Of a DNA stretch of 64,000 bases, positions 26,901-38,317 are shown piece by piece. The notes under the pieces were generated by a model. The model did no database searches. It saw nothing but the letters and a program-made list of their open reading frames with translations, and was not told the origin of the DNA. A program made the position numbers and the translations under genes. The stretch lies in the NCBI RefSeq assembly GCF_029227915.1, contig NC_079878.1, positions 6,326,001-6,390,000 on the forward strand, in the 5' to 3' direction. The number at the start of each line of letters is the position of its first letter. The first letter of the stretch is position 1. This DNA is from Hydractinia symbiolongicarpus. Taxonomy: Eukaryota; Cnidaria; Hydrozoa; Anthoathecata; Hydractiniidae.

Positions 26901-28980
26901 CATTTTAATGACATATTTGTTACTCCTAAACGAAACGTTTAACTTTCATAGACATACAAAAAATTTATGATTAGCTTAAAGTCTTTATCAAAGTCCTTGA
27001 GGTTAAGCCGAGGAGGAGGAGGAAAAGAACGATGATGATGACTTTCTATTAAAACATTTTCAGATTGTCCTTGACATTTTTTGTACAATCGGATATTTAG
27101 GCACGATTGATCCTAAGTGAACTTGCATACTTTTCTAAAGAAGGTTCTCTGGTTGACTTTGTAAAACGGTGTTGCCATATTACCTTTAGATTCACTAAGC
27201 TCAACAATGCGTCTAGTCTGGATACAGAAATTGCTGAATTAAAAAATTAGCTTCAGAGAAGAAAAGTGCTTTTTAAAGAGGCACTGCTTATCAAGCATTT
27301 ATGGTGTAATCACACAGTACCAGGGTATCCCGGTAAAAACACCCTTACAGAAATCAAGCAAAGATTTTCACACCTGAATAAGTTTAAATATTCATTCTTT
27401 GTATGCATATGATCACGCTGTTTCAGCATACGCAACTTCTCAAGATCTTCTTGCCGGTAGCTTTCCTGAAACTTGCTAAACTTTATATAAAACTTTTCCG
27501 CTGCAAAGAAACAAGATGAACTTTCTCAATATAGCATCAAAATATTTTTTTGTTCGTACTCTATCATTAAGTGATAAAGCATAAAAAGGAGGTAACTAGA
27601 GGGAGAAACGATGTCTTGTGAACTTAAATACGACTTTTATCAGAAGACAAAAGATTGTTTGGTAACAAACTGCAACAGAAACTATATCCTGATTTTTCAT
27701 ACTAACCAACTTGTTTTAGCAGTCAGGTGATATTTTGGTGATAGTAACAGGTGTGAAGATATATTGCATAAAACATCTAAGGACTATGTATAATTTGCTA
27801 TTTACCCTCTGTAACGTAACCTTTGTAAACACATTCAAGATAGAGATGCACGAACACTGGGTAAAGGACGAGAGACAATTCATGCTAAAAAAGAACACAG
27901 ACAAATCACCACAAAGACGTGAGGAAATAAAAAAAATGTCAAAAAAAATTCTTATATATACCTACTTTATGAATATCAAGACTTTTATCAACAAACTCTT
28001 GAAGTCTAATAAAATGAAGAAAAGGTTTAAAACCGATTTTTAAATGCAAATATTCTTTCGGTATGAAAATCAAACTATAGGTTTAACGTTTGCCTTAATC
28101 ATACTAATTTTTGCGTGCACAAATTTTTAGTCAATACCTAACAAAAATAAAATTCTGCAAAGACATGATTTGTGAGTTTACCAATTTTTTAACTTAATAA
28201 CATGGCATGTAACTTTTAGTAAAAACAAGTTAAATTTCTTGAAATCTGTGACTGCATACATGTCTTACCCTTGATAGTACTCTTCATACCGTAACGGATC
28301 AGCATCACTATAAAAGATAATGGATCACATGACATTTAAACACCCAGTGGAATATGCTCTCATTCAAATATTTGTTTCATTCGACAAATTAAAAAAGCTA
28401 CAAAATTTTGTTTTCTATTAAATTAAAAAGAACACATACCTTTCATACTCTGATAACACATTAGAAAGATCAGGTTCATTTTCGGTAGTTGTGTGAGTCT
28501 CAGTTGAAACAGAATCGAGACCGGTTTCTTTCCTGAGGGCTTCTTCAGCACCCTAAAAACAAATTTTAAAAATGTATAGTTTTAGCATTTTAATAAGCAC
28601 TTCCCAGTGTAATACATAAACCAGAAATGTATTCAGAGTTTCTTGGGTAAACAATGCCGGCAGGGGGGAGGCCTCTCAAAGACACAAGGTCTCCCATTTT
28701 AGTCATTTTCAGTACCAGATTTAAAATAGTGTTGTCAGGCTCTTTTTTTATTTTTAAAGAATAGTATACATCATAAAGGAGAAAAATAATTAATTTTAAA
28801 AATTTAATGCCGGTCTGGCGTTTCTGTATTAAAATCCCTCCATGAGATGCGTCACTTTAAAAGCGATGTGTTAAAGGTTAAAAAATCTACATACTGCACC
28901 TTTAAATTCTTTTTCTTTAAGAACTGTAAGACAGCCAACAAAGATTGTTTTTCATCATCAAGGTTACTTGCACCAGACAT
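17908..28980 (-). CDS. TAF5: transcription initiation factor TFIID subunit 5 (complete, 22 exons)
   Basis: TAF5 is the WD40 scaffold of TFIID (shared with SAGA in yeast), holding the histone-fold TAFs in the nucleus. Exons, in transcript order: 28980-28900, 28552-28440, 28307-28269, 28005-27966, 27884-27806, 27500-27374, 26925-26862, 26784-26736, 26654-26577, 25906-25782, 24332-24308, 24214-24151, 23836-23717, 23338-23162, 22912-22806, 21514-21433, 19754-19643, 19375-19262, 18747-18693, 18539-18417, 18315-18234 and 18031-17908. All phases join, giving 659 residues against 800 in human; the difference is mainly a missing low-complexity N-terminus. A LisH-like segment lies at residues 10-40. 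The NTD2 domain runs from about 75 to 220 (VLYPVFVHLYL, SNKYVIKMAR, VFDGRPRSK). A KSKVFFGLL stretch and an acidic linker follow, then six WD40 blades from about 335 (TPKKLRM, DDVLERI, CGHSGPVYG, YPVWDVKFS, IFAGHLSDVN, SADRTVRIWD). The tail STPVHHLHFTRKNLL matches TAF5, not TAF5L. Confidence 0.96.
20590..20745. repeat. pogo/Tigger-like MITE debris in a TAF5 intron
   Basis: The stretch repeats variants of 'ttcgagttaa', 'ttcgaattaag', 'ttcgagatacgaag' and 'ttcgagtaat'. This wording is characteristic of degenerate pogo/Tigger-type terminal repeats and resembles the stretches at 38011-38070, 50215-50280 and 52922-53275 in this window. No intact termini can be paired. Confidence 0.35.
21846..22574. 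mobile_element. Harbinger-like non-autonomous element (MITE) in a TAF5 intron
   Basis: The element opens with GGGCCTTTTTATATGAGA and closes with its inverted complement, followed on both sides by matching CCGGGAAACTCG blocks, so the inverted ends extend over 30 bases. TAA flanks both ends (21843-21845 and 22575-22577), a three-base target duplication of the TWA type used by PIF/Harbinger transposases. At 729 bp with no transposase frame it is a MITE. The interior repeats 'ccgagatct' and 'cccggg' blocks, so sub-terminal inverted repeats are likely. It is inserted between TAF5 exons 15 and 16 and leaves both splice borders intact. Confidence 0.8.
24815..25677. repeat. 16-bp minisatellite in a TAF5 intron
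   Basis: About 54 tandem copies of a 16-bp monomer alternate between two flavours: tctgtcggcaaaagtt and tctgtccgcgaaaggt. Three monomers make 48 bp, so any frame repeats every 16 codons. Because the monomer lacks stops on either strand, long spurious ORFs appear in several frames on both strands (up to about 390 codons). The array lies between TAF5 exons 10 and 11. Single degenerate monomer-like copies ('cgcaaaagtt', 'cgcaaaacct') at 24710-24780 on its left flank suggest how it seeded. These ORFs should not be annotated as proteins. Confidence 0.9.
26040..26290. repeat. probable decayed relative of the Harbinger-like MITE
   Basis: The stretch contains ACCGAGATCTCC and ATCGAGATCTGGG in the same arrangement as the sub-terminal part of the element at 21846-22574, where 'accgagatatccgcatgacc' occurs. 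'tcccatatgag' and 'ctcacccatgccatatgaa' further on look like mirrored ends. Boundaries and target duplication cannot be set. Confidence 0.4.
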
Positions 28981-29994
28981 TTTAAAAATTGTAATTTATT
29001 TGTTTAGCTATGTTCTTATTTTTTAAATTGTATAATAATCACCTATAAATAAAACAAAAAAAGAACATAGTGGAACATGGCAATTTCGTGTCTGTTACAT
29101 ATGATTGTTACTACAGTACAGTGCAAATGTAGGCTTCCATAAATAATCACTTTCATAATAGCACATTGCTTTTTTAGAGAAAATTGCTAAATAATGTATA
29201 AATTGGGGAAATTTGTTCAAATAACAACATGAGAAAATTTTGAGAATAAAGTACTGTAAAAAGGTATCTAAAGATATGCAATAGCTTTTTGAGCATATCT
29301 TTGTCTTGATAGAACTGAATCAAATCGCATCTATCAGGATGACGTACATTGCTTTATAATACTTATTTTAAATTAAATACTGAGTTTCAAACAAAACAAA
29401 ACAATGCTTAAAAGAGTTTCTTTTTTTCTAAGATAATTTAGGAATAATAATTCTTATGTGAATAAAGTTAAACAAAGTTACCTTATGTTTGAAGAAAGTA
29501 ATAAAAAAGTGAATTAAATATTTTTTCCTGCCGGGTTTATCTAGAAGCGTAAAACGTTGTTAGTTTACATACATTTTTATATAAAAATCAATATTTGTTC
29601 TGTTTGTTAAAAATCAACATTTCGAGCCCTGAATAATTTCTAAGATTCTTAAATAATTGGTTGAAAGAATTGAATATCGTTTTACTTAAAACAGTCAAAA
29701 GTTGTGATAACTTAAAAATAATTTTTTTGTTTTAAAACAAAGTGTGTATTTCATCATTTACTTGGTATTTTTTAAACCAGTTTTTACTGCCCTTCTTGAG
29801 AATAATTGTGTTACCAGAAACTACATTATACACCACATGTTATGCACAAAGAACAATGAATTGATTATAGAGCATGGATGTGCTTATGTCGTAAAAATTT
29901 AAAGAAGCAAAAATTGTAAATTTTAAAAAATTGTAATAGCATTTTAATCTTCATATACCAACCAAAGAATTAAAATTTGTGGAAAACAAACCCC
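28981..29994. other. intergenic region upstream of TAF5
   Basis: AT-rich, without recognisable coding sequence. The TAF5 promoter should lie in the first few hundred bases here, but no TATA box, CpG patch or clear initiator stands out. A run of nine C residues occurs just before 30001. Confidence 0.5.
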
Positions 29995-30180
29995 CCCCCA
30001 TTGTACCGATACTTTTAAAAGCATTTTAAAAAAAGACGGAGTTGTTATTTCACGTCAAACCATAGCAAAGTTGTATAGGAGATACGGATGTCCAACGTAA
30101 AAAAAATCTGACATAAAAAAAATTTTAATGGAACACTTCATAGACCTAAAAATGGTAGAAAATGATAAATACTTCTCTGT
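29995..30180 (+). pseudogene. remnant of a Tc1-like transposase (DNA-binding part)
   Basis: Read from about 30003 in one plus-strand frame, the sequence encodes DGVVISRQTIAKLYRRY, the second helix-turn-helix typical of Tc1/mariner transposases. It breaks at a TAA. A second frame downstream (about 30129) then reads GTLHRPKNGRK, matching the basic GRPR-like linker that follows in the family. The catalytic DDE part is missing, so only a short dead fragment remains. Recognition rests on family motifs alone. Confidence 0.45.
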
Positions 30181-30702
30181 TGGTATGAGAATTCCTAACG
30201 TTATAAACTCTTTTATTTTTATTGCAAAAAAGTGACTTTTACGCAATCTTTTAACTTAAAAGAACTCCAATTTAACGTTATTAAGAAAATTATGACAAAA
30301 CTATATTATAGCAGTAATTTATTACTAAAGTGTAAATCTTTATGATAAATAAATAAATAACTCTGTGAAGCTTGTTTGAATTATTGGCATAATAAATTCC
30401 ATTGCCGAAAAAGCTCTGGCGATTAACTCAACTATTACTCAGTCCACAAGAAGTCAGTCAGCTGTCTCACACTAAGTTCTAAAAAATCCTCATACATTGT
30501 AATAGGCATAATTCGACCGTAAAAATATGTTTAAAGTTGATTAGATATCCACTTCAGCGTTAAAATAATAAAACACACTTCGTATCCCTACGTCCTACAC
30601 GTGTATTTAATTGCTATTTCTAATTCATTAATAGATCAAAGCAATACGCTTAAATAAATGTTGTCTGGTGTTATCCCCTGTTACTTACAGTACCGCCTGA
30701 AT

Positions 30703-30894
30703 GCGATCTAAAAAAGCATATCTATTGCCCCTTTTCGTTCTTAAATTTTTAAAATGCGATCTAACGAAGCTTTTCTATCGCTATTCTACCTTCTTAAATT
30801 TTTAAAATGCAATCTTACGAAGCTTTTCTATCGCCATTCTTCCTTCTTAAATTTTTAAAATGCAATCTAACGAAGCTTTTCTATTGCTATTCTT
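30703..30894. repeat. 53-bp tandem array, left part
   Basis: About three and a half units of the 53-bp repeat (consensus start gcgatctaacgaagc, then ttttctatcgctattctt and taaatttttaaaat). The first unit, next to the TIR, is a divergent variant. The last stops after 'attctt', where the LINE is inserted. Confidence 0.9.
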
Positions 30895-33800
30895 TGGGTG
30901 AACGGTCTCTTAAAGAGACAAGAGAGGAGTTGAACGTCCTTCACCATACCTTAGTTTAAAGGGGCGATTGTGGAAGTCCCATGAAATGCCACATAGTGAT
31001 GGTGTCACTTTAAAAAACACCCAGTCCGGTCTGTGAACGGTTGGCGTTAGAAAGGGCATCCAGCTGTAAAACAATGCCAAAACTCTTTATTAATGGCCGT
31101 AAGAATAGTTGATCAGACAAACTGCGTAAACGAGGCTGGAACTCTAAGGAGTGAAGGTGTCGCGCACGGTAGGACAGATGTCAGGTGTGAGCATCGTCAG
31201 ACCGTTACCCAGCTATCACATCACAAGGTAGATAACACTAGGTTGAGGATGGCTAGTGTAAATATTGGTACTCTGAGAGGTAGAGCAGGTGAAGTAGTTG
31301 AAATGTTAGAACGTAGATCTGTTGATATGTGTTGTGTTCACGAAGTCAGGTGGAGAGGAGCTTCAGTGAGATTTGTGGAAGGTAGGAGGGCAAGGTATAA
31401 GCTTTTTTGGATTGGTAATAGTGATGGATATGGAGGAGTTGGCATATTGGTTGCAGAGAAGTGGGTAGAAAAAGTAATAGATGTTATGCGTGTTAATAGT
31501 CGTATTATAGTGATAAAGTTTTTGATAGGTAATATGATTGTCACTTTTCTGTCAGTTTATGCTCCACAGTGTGGACTCAGTGAGGAAGATAAAGATAAGT
31601 TTTATGATGAGTTAATAGCAAGTCACATCAAAGTTTGGAGACACTGAACTTGTCATGGTGGGCGGCGACTTTATTGGTCATGTTGGGAAGTCATCTGAAG
31701 GTTATAGAGGTGTGCATGGAGGCTATTGATTTGGAAGCAGAAATAAGGAAGGGGAGAGATTGCTTGAGTTTGGAATGGCAACGGACATGGTGGTTTGCAA
31801 CACATCATTCAGTAAAAGACAGAGTAGGCTGATAACATATAAGTCAGGTGGTTGTAAGACACAGATAGATTACTTCCTGGTTAGAAAGTCAGACAAGAAA
31901 GTGGTGAAGGACGTGAAAGTTATATCGGGGGAAGAGTGTGTTTCCCAGCATAGGTTGCTGGTTTGTGATATTATCTTGAAGAGTGTTAATGAAGCCAAGG
32001 GAAAGTACAGGCCTCGTCGAAAAGTCTGGAAGCTGAAAGAAGAGATTGTAGCAAGACAATTTAGTGCAAAAGTTCAGCAGTTAGGCCACAATGGTCAATG
32101 TGATAGTGACAATGTTGAAAGTACTTGGACTACTTTAAAGAATTGTCTTCTAGAAGCTTCTGATGATACCTGTGGATGGACGAAAGGACCAGTAAGACAT
32201 AGACAGACCTGGTGATGGAATAATGAGGTTGACCAGTGTATAAAGGAAAAGAGGAAACTTTGGAAAGAGTTGAAGTCAGGTGGTAGTAAAAATATTTACT
32301 TAGAAGCTAAGCGTCGTGCTCGTACAGCAGTGTATAAGGCAAAATCAGAAGCAGAGAGAAACAGATTTGCAGATGTGTTAAGAAGGGAAGACCAGCACAA
32401 TGAGGTATTCAAGATAGCAAATGAAGAAAACTAATCAAGATGTTGTAGGTGAGAAGTGTATACGTAATGATGAAGGTGTTTTGGCTAGCACAGAGGAGAA
32501 AAGGGTAGCTTGGAAGAATCATTATCAGAGGTTGCTTAACACTGAGTTTGATTGGGACGAGGATAATTTGTCTAAAGATGATGTTGTAGAAGGGCCATCT
32601 ATGCAGATTAAGACAGAATGGGTAGTGGAGGCTATTAGGAAATTGAAGATTGGCAAGGCTGCAGGAGTATCTGGTATTGTTGCAGAGATGGTAAAAGCAT
32701 CTGGATATATTGGAGTTGAGCTTATTACAAGTCTTGCTAACCAGATTATAAAGGATGGTGCTATTCCAAGTGAGTGGCAGTCGAGTGTAATAGTGAATTG
32801 TTTCAAGGGGAAGGGTGATGCATTAGAAAGGGGTAACTATAGAGGTTTGAAGTTGGTTGATCAAGTAATGAAAGTTATTGAAAGAGTGATTGATAAGTTA
32901 CTTAGAGAAAGAATTGATATAGATAAGATGCAATTTGATTTTGTTCCAGGGCGTGGCACTACAGATGCAATATTTTTTACTCAGACAGCTTCAGGAAAAG
33001 TTTTTAGGAAAGAGAAAGAATCTCTATTTTGCCTTTGTAGATTTAGAGAAAGCTTTTGATAGAGTGCCACGTAAAGTTATTTGGTGGGTATGAGAAAATT
33101 AGGTGTGGATGAGTGGCTAGTTACGATGGTACAGTCTATGTACAGCAATGCTAGAAGTTGTGTCAGGATTAACGATTCACTTAGTGATGAATTTAGTGTA
33201 AATGTTGGTGTACATCAGGGTTCTGTACTTAGTCCTTTGTTGTTTGTTCTAGTCTTAGAAGCGCTGTCGATGGAGTTCAGAACAGGTTGTCCATGGGAGT
33301 TATTGTATGCAGATGATTTGTTTCTCATAGCAGAGTCGATGGAAGAATTAGTTGAAAAGTTTGAGAAGTGGAAGAAAGGACTAGAAGAGAAGGGCTAAAG
33401 GTAAACACAGCAAAGTCTAAAGTCATGATTAGTAGCATTGCAGCCAAGTGTGACCTTGTAGTTGGAAAGTGGCCTTGTGGAGTTTGCAGGAAAGGGGTTG
33501 GTAGTAACTCATTTTTTGTCAGACTTGCAAGCATTGGGTACATAAGAAGTGCAGTAGTATTAGTGGAAGGTTAAGAGCTGACATTCAGTTTGTATGCAAG
33601 CGTTGCAAAGGTGAGATTATAGAGAATGAAGTATTTCCAGCTTTAATGATATACAACAGTGGCTCGTTAGAGATAGTTGAGAACTTCTGTTACTTAGGTG
33701 ATATGTTGGGCAGTGAAGGGGGTGTTGGAAGAAGTGTTACTTGCAGGATAGGTTCTGCTTGGAAAAAGTTCAGAGAGTTACTTCCTTTGTTGACTAGCAT

Positions 33801-34300
33801 AATCCTGTCAATTGAGGTAAAAGGTAGGTTGTATGAGGCCTGTGTAAGAAGTGTTATGTTGTACGGTAGTGAGACATGGGCAGTGAAGCAGGAAGATCTT
33901 GACTGTTTAGAAATGAATGATACGAGAATGGTTAAGTGGATGTGTAACGCCAGTCTGAGAGACAGAAAGAGTTCAGATGAGCTAAGAAGCAGGCTAAGTC
34001 TCCATAGAATTAAAGATGTTATCCAGATAAGAAGATTGAATTGGCTGGGGCACTTGGAAAGAATGGGGGAGGATAATTGGGTAAGAAAGTGTAGAGACTT
34101 GATAGTTCCTGGAGCAAAGCCCAGACCGAGAAAGACTTGGGAGGAGGTTATAAGGACAGACTTAATACAGAGGAAGTTGAGTTTAGATCTAACACAGTCT
34201 AGATCAGATTGGAAGAGGATCAATAATATACCCCGTCTAACCCATGCTAGCATGGAAAACGGATGTTAAGCTGAGAATGAAGATGATGATGATGATGATG
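30895..34300 (+). mobile_element. RTE-like non-LTR retrotransposon (LINE), broken copy
   Basis: The element is flanked by a 6-bp duplication ATTCTT (30889-30894 and 34301-34306) that restores the host repeat when the insert is removed. It ends in a (GAT)n tail (about 34282-34300), a microsatellite 3' end of the kind seen in RTE-clade elements. The order is an apurinic-type endonuclease (about 31245-31920; MASVNIGTLRG start and TQIDYFLVR end), reverse transcriptase (about 32640-33430; QGSVLSPLLF then the catalytic YADD at about 33307), a Cys/His zinc-like segment (about 33476-33615) and a conserved C-terminal domain (about 33646-34200; LYGSETWAVK, RLNWLGHLERM). Several frameshifts and at least one premature stop split the single expected ORF into at least six pieces (near 31640, 31727, 32213, 32420, 33025, 33395 and 33517), so it is inactive. 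Clade assignment is by architecture and size only. Confidence 0.85.
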
Positions 34301-34765
34301 ATTCTTCCTTCTTTAATTTTTAAAAAGCGATCTAACGAAGCTTTTCTATCGCTATTCTTCCTTCTTAAATTTTTAAAATGCGATCTAACGAAGCTTTTCT
34401 ATCGCTATTCTTCCTTCTTAAATTTTTAAAAAGCGATCTAACGAAGCTTTTCTATCGCTATTCTTCCTTCTTAAATTTTTAAAATGCGATCTAACGAAGC
34501 TTTTCTATCGCTATTCTTCCTTCTTAAATTTTTAAAAAGCGATCTAACGAAGCTTTTCTATCGCTATTCTTCCTTCTTAAATTTTTAAAACGCGATCTAA
34601 CGAAGCTTTTCTATCGCTATTCTTCCTTCTTAAATTTTTAAAAAGCGATCTAACGAAGCTTTTCTATTGCTATTCTTCCTTCTTAAACTTTTAAAACATG
34701 ATCTAAAAAATCATATGTATCGCCGCTTTTTGTTCTTAAACTTTTAAAATGCGATTTACCGAAGC
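34301..34765. repeat. 53-bp tandem array, right part
   Basis: About eight full units begin at 34327, 34380, 34433, 34486, 34539, 34592, 34645 and 34698, exactly 53 bp apart. The junction base alternates between units (…aaaaagcgat and …aaaatgcgat), giving a 106-bp higher-order repeat. The last unit is the divergent edge variant. Confidence 0.9.
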
Positions 34766-34903
34766 TACGGTAATTATAAAAAACAATAAGCCACACGAAA
34801 ATTTCATGGATATATAATAAAAACGAAAGTTCTGACGCTACCGAAAGCTCGTGTAAAGGTGATAACTATTGTGCACATGTAACATTACATTCAGGCGGTA
34901 CTG

Positions 34904-37100
34904 TAGATAAAAACATTACGAAGACCTAAACACGCTAAGGGTGTATACAAAACTCGTTTCTTTTTTGTGTTTTAAGAGAGTTTTCTACTACGGCATGTAG
35001 GGTTCAAAGTTCAACTTGCACCACCAGACTTCGAAAATCCATAATGGCGCATAATCTCCGAAATGGTCTATAAAACAATGAGTTTGGTTTACCCCTTTGT
35101 TTATTTGTTAAAGGTGACCAACATCATCCTGTCATAGCCTCTGGCTACTAATGTTGGTCTTCTTGACAGAGTTAGCCCTATTTCAAATATTTGCTTTTTA
35201 ACCTAATTTCAACTAACCAGCGCTTAAAATATCGATTCCTTGCTTTGCAAAAGAAAATTATTTATCTACTATTAAGAATAGATAATAATCTCGCTTTACA
35301 TTTATTTACTATTGATTCCTATACATTTTTTCATATAGACAATGGAGCAGCGTTTTCAATCATGCACCAAAAACACTTTAGTCACTTCAATAATGCGCAC
35401 CTGGAATATCTGTAATGTTTGCATAAAGTAATTATTTACTATACTAAAAATCAAAGAAAAAAATGATTTAAAGTTCGGAATTTGAATGAAAAACATGCGC
35501 ATTTATAATGAATTATTTTCAGAAATTGAATACGTTACATTGCGTAATAAAACCTGTTGTTCTTTTCGAATGTTACTGGCTTTTTATGTTTCGAGATGAA
35601 TTCATTACGTTGTATATCGCAGAAGTTGCCAGTGGCATGCTTCGAAAATGCTTGTCATGGGCACAGCTTAACATAAAGCAAAACTGTACAGAAGACTCAA
35701 TTGTTAGTCTTCGTGGAACATCTCTTCTCACAAAACCGAGGGCAGGGCTGACTTATTGCCTGCTGTGTCGTGTGGTAGACAGAACTTCTGGACTTTTTTT
35801 TTAATACAATATACATTCTTTTTTCGATTATTATTACTAAACATATTTGATTTCTCTTTCCCCTTTTAAAAAGATTTTTTAAACTTTATTTAACATGTTT
35901 TTTTCTGGTATTACATTACGAGAACATTCGTCCAAAAGCTGTATTAAGATACAGGACACCTAACCTCTCCCATGTTCTGGTTATATTTAACTTGCAGGGA
36001 TGCGCACTCTTCTCGCAGTATGCTCTGTGACGATGAAGGTCGGACTGACTTGTGGCATGGTTCCAAATGGTCTTCCGTCTTTCGTTCGAGTCTCAGTGTA
36101 ATGCACCAGCCCAGCATAAGAGTGTCAGCATGAGGAAAGGGGCCGACTTTAATGTTCTCTATACCTTACGTTCTTCATATAAAACACTGACCGTTTTTGA
36201 TCGTGGCATTCATTTAAATTTCACAACAAAATAACGCCAGCAATTTTTTTGCTGACGCAACTGCGGTAACTTCGTGTTTTACGTCAGCAGTATGCCATGT
36301 GCAACCTAGTTCCCAGGCAGCTTGCTTTTATGAGCGCGAGGAAAGCAAAGTTACGAAGTACACCAACGTGAAGGTAGGTCAATGGGACTTGTATTTCATC
36401 AGGGAGGCATAAGAATAATTTAAAACATCAAAGTGGAATAAATATCAAATTTCGTGATTAAAACCGTTTCGCAAGGAATCACATATATTTTTAACCGCCG
36501 AAAAATTCAATTTGACCGGCCATTTTGGATCTCCGACGGTCAGTATGACCGGCAGTGGTCAAATATTTATTTTAAGCACTGCCAACAATGTAAAGCTTTA
36601 CTGTCGAATAAATAATTATATTTTATTCTATTCTTTATCTTTGTCTAGCTATCTTTATACAAATCATATATAAATTTGCCATATACCACTTTCTCACCAA
36701 GATATTCATTTCCTGTTGATAATGGTATATATATACATTAATATACATATATACACCTACATAGGATTAATATATGTCCAATTTCTTTCAAATAAACCTA
36801 AAAAGGCCCTAACCACTCTATGTGGGTATCCCGAATTTCAATAACGGTGTATTTTAAACAGAATATTGCGCGCCGAAAAGGCTTGCTCGTCCCTGCGCCA
36901 GGGCCCCAAATCCTTTTTTTCACAAATTTTAATTTAACAAGGACAGCCGTTTTAATATGTGTAAAAGGTGTGAATATCGGATTTTAACTATAAAGTGGAA
37001 CCCGTAGTAGTCCAATTTCATTATGGTTTACTCTGTGTGGCCACCATTTTTAAACGCTCTTTAGAAAAGGCAATCGCGAAGATACGAACCCCTCTTTCAA
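34904..37100. other. region without a recognised gene
   Basis: No host gene is recognised. Open frames at 35191-35415 and 35508-35804 (plus) have no motif. The sequence around 36240-36370 and 36800-36910 is locally GC-richer and looks like dispersed-repeat debris. Confidence 0.5.
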
Positions 37101-37800
37101 GATGTATGTATGTAGGTATATTTCGCATAAAAAAGGTATAGTTACAAAAGTTTCCATATGTGACGTACGGAGTGTGGTTTCTATACGGAGTAATACTCCG
37201 TATAGCTGCTATAGGGAGTTTGGTTTAGCTATACACGGAGTCTGCCAACGAATGTTCTTAAAGTGGAAATATTGCAATATATGACTGTTTAAAACTATTT
37301 CCGAAAAAATAAAAAATAATCACCATAAAGAACAAGTTAAAAAGACAAGCACGTTATTTTCCTACTTTTTATCCATCGTAAACATACGAGGAATATTGTA
37401 GTTATAAGGAGTGTGGGAACATTAGTTTGATTGCAAAAAAAGGATTATGGCATACAGAGTGTGAGATACCGAGAGTATGTTATGCAGAATTCGCTATGTG
37501 GAGTATGCAGAATTTGCTATAAGGAGTATGTCATACGGAGTATGCTATACGGAGTATGCCATACGGACTGTGACATGCTTTATATATGAAGTATGCTATA
37601 CGGAGTGTGACATGCTTACTATACTGAGTGTGACAGGCTTAGTATATGGAATGTGAGATGCTTAGTATACGGAGTGTGACATGCTTAGTATACAGAGTAT
37701 GACATGCTTATATACGAAGTATGCTATACGGAGTGTGACAGGCTGAGTATACGGAGCGTGCCATGCTAAGTATGCGGAGTGTGACATGTTTGGTAGGAAC
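37101..37800. repeat. irregular 'tatacggag' minisatellite with palindromes
   Basis: From about 37440 to 37800 variants of 'tatacggagtgtgacatgcttag' recur roughly every 25-40 bases. To the left, 37181-37205 is a palindrome: CTATACGGAGT, then AAT, then its complement. The unit 'ctatacggagt' thus occurs both directly repeated and as inverted pairs. Confidence 0.7.
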
Positions 37801-38010
37801 AGAATTCGATGTATTGTTAATGAGTTAAAGTTTACAATGGCTGGTATAAAAGTACACAATTTTAAAATTACATAATAAAAAGTCATTGATTGTATCATTA
37901 GTTTTATTGCATATAGAAACATACAAAACCAAGTTATAAAGCTTAGAATGAATATAATGGAAGCCATAAAAATAAACTTCTTACAAAACGCAAATAGTAA
38001 ACTACATCAT

Positions 38011-38070
38011 ACAGTGGGACTGCCGGTAACTCGAACACCCGGTTAACTCGAACTTTTATTAGCTGGAACT
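38011..38070. repeat. pogo/Tigger-like terminal-repeat fragment
   Basis: A 'cagtgggactgccggtaact' start continues with 'cgaacacccggttaactcgaac'. A CAGT start followed by repeated 'taactcgaac' wording is typical of pogo/Tigger-type MITE ends. Only one end is recognisable. Confidence 0.35.
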
Positions 38071-38317
38071 GTTATCTACGGTAATTGGTACTCTGCATGC
38101 TTGTCTCATAGACGTTTTTTTTCTTACACAAATTATTTGCTTGTTTTAGGCACAATTTTCCAAACTGGAATAGCTCAGAGTAATTTTTTAATAAGAATTC
38201 TTAGTTTAGACTTCGACGCTCATGCTGCATTCGCTAATGTCTAGCCAAACCAGTCTTGGCATTATACTCTCAAAGCTGTCTGCGCCGCCCGCGGCTTTGA
38301 GATATTTAAATATTTCC

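Larger units (their letters stand above)
30688..34903. mobile_element. TIR element with TA target duplication carrying a 53-bp tandem array and a nested LINE
   Basis: The 16-bp end CAGTACCGCCTGAATG (30688-30703) is repeated exactly inverted at 34888-34903. TA flanks both ends (30686-30687 and 34904-34905), and flanking bases partly mirror each other. A CAGT start with TA duplication is typical of the Tc1/mariner superfamily. No transposase is present. Without the LINE the element would be about 0.8 kb: a 53-bp tandem array in one orientation starting right at the left end, and about 150 unique bases at the right end. Both outermost array units share the same divergent variant (gatctaaaaaa, with catat, then ttcttaaa), suggesting that the array grew internally after the element formed. 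Confidence 0.75.

Noticed and set aside
33690-34253. 187-codon minus-strand ORF
   Set aside because: Antisense shadow of the LINE C-terminal domain.
30703-34765. CRISPR-like array
   Set aside because: The 53-bp units are directly adjacent with no unique spacers, and the context is eukaryotic with TIRs.
35508-35804. 98-codon plus-strand ORF
   Set aside because: Hydrophobic and Cys-containing but without any recognisable motif, splice site or neighbour support.
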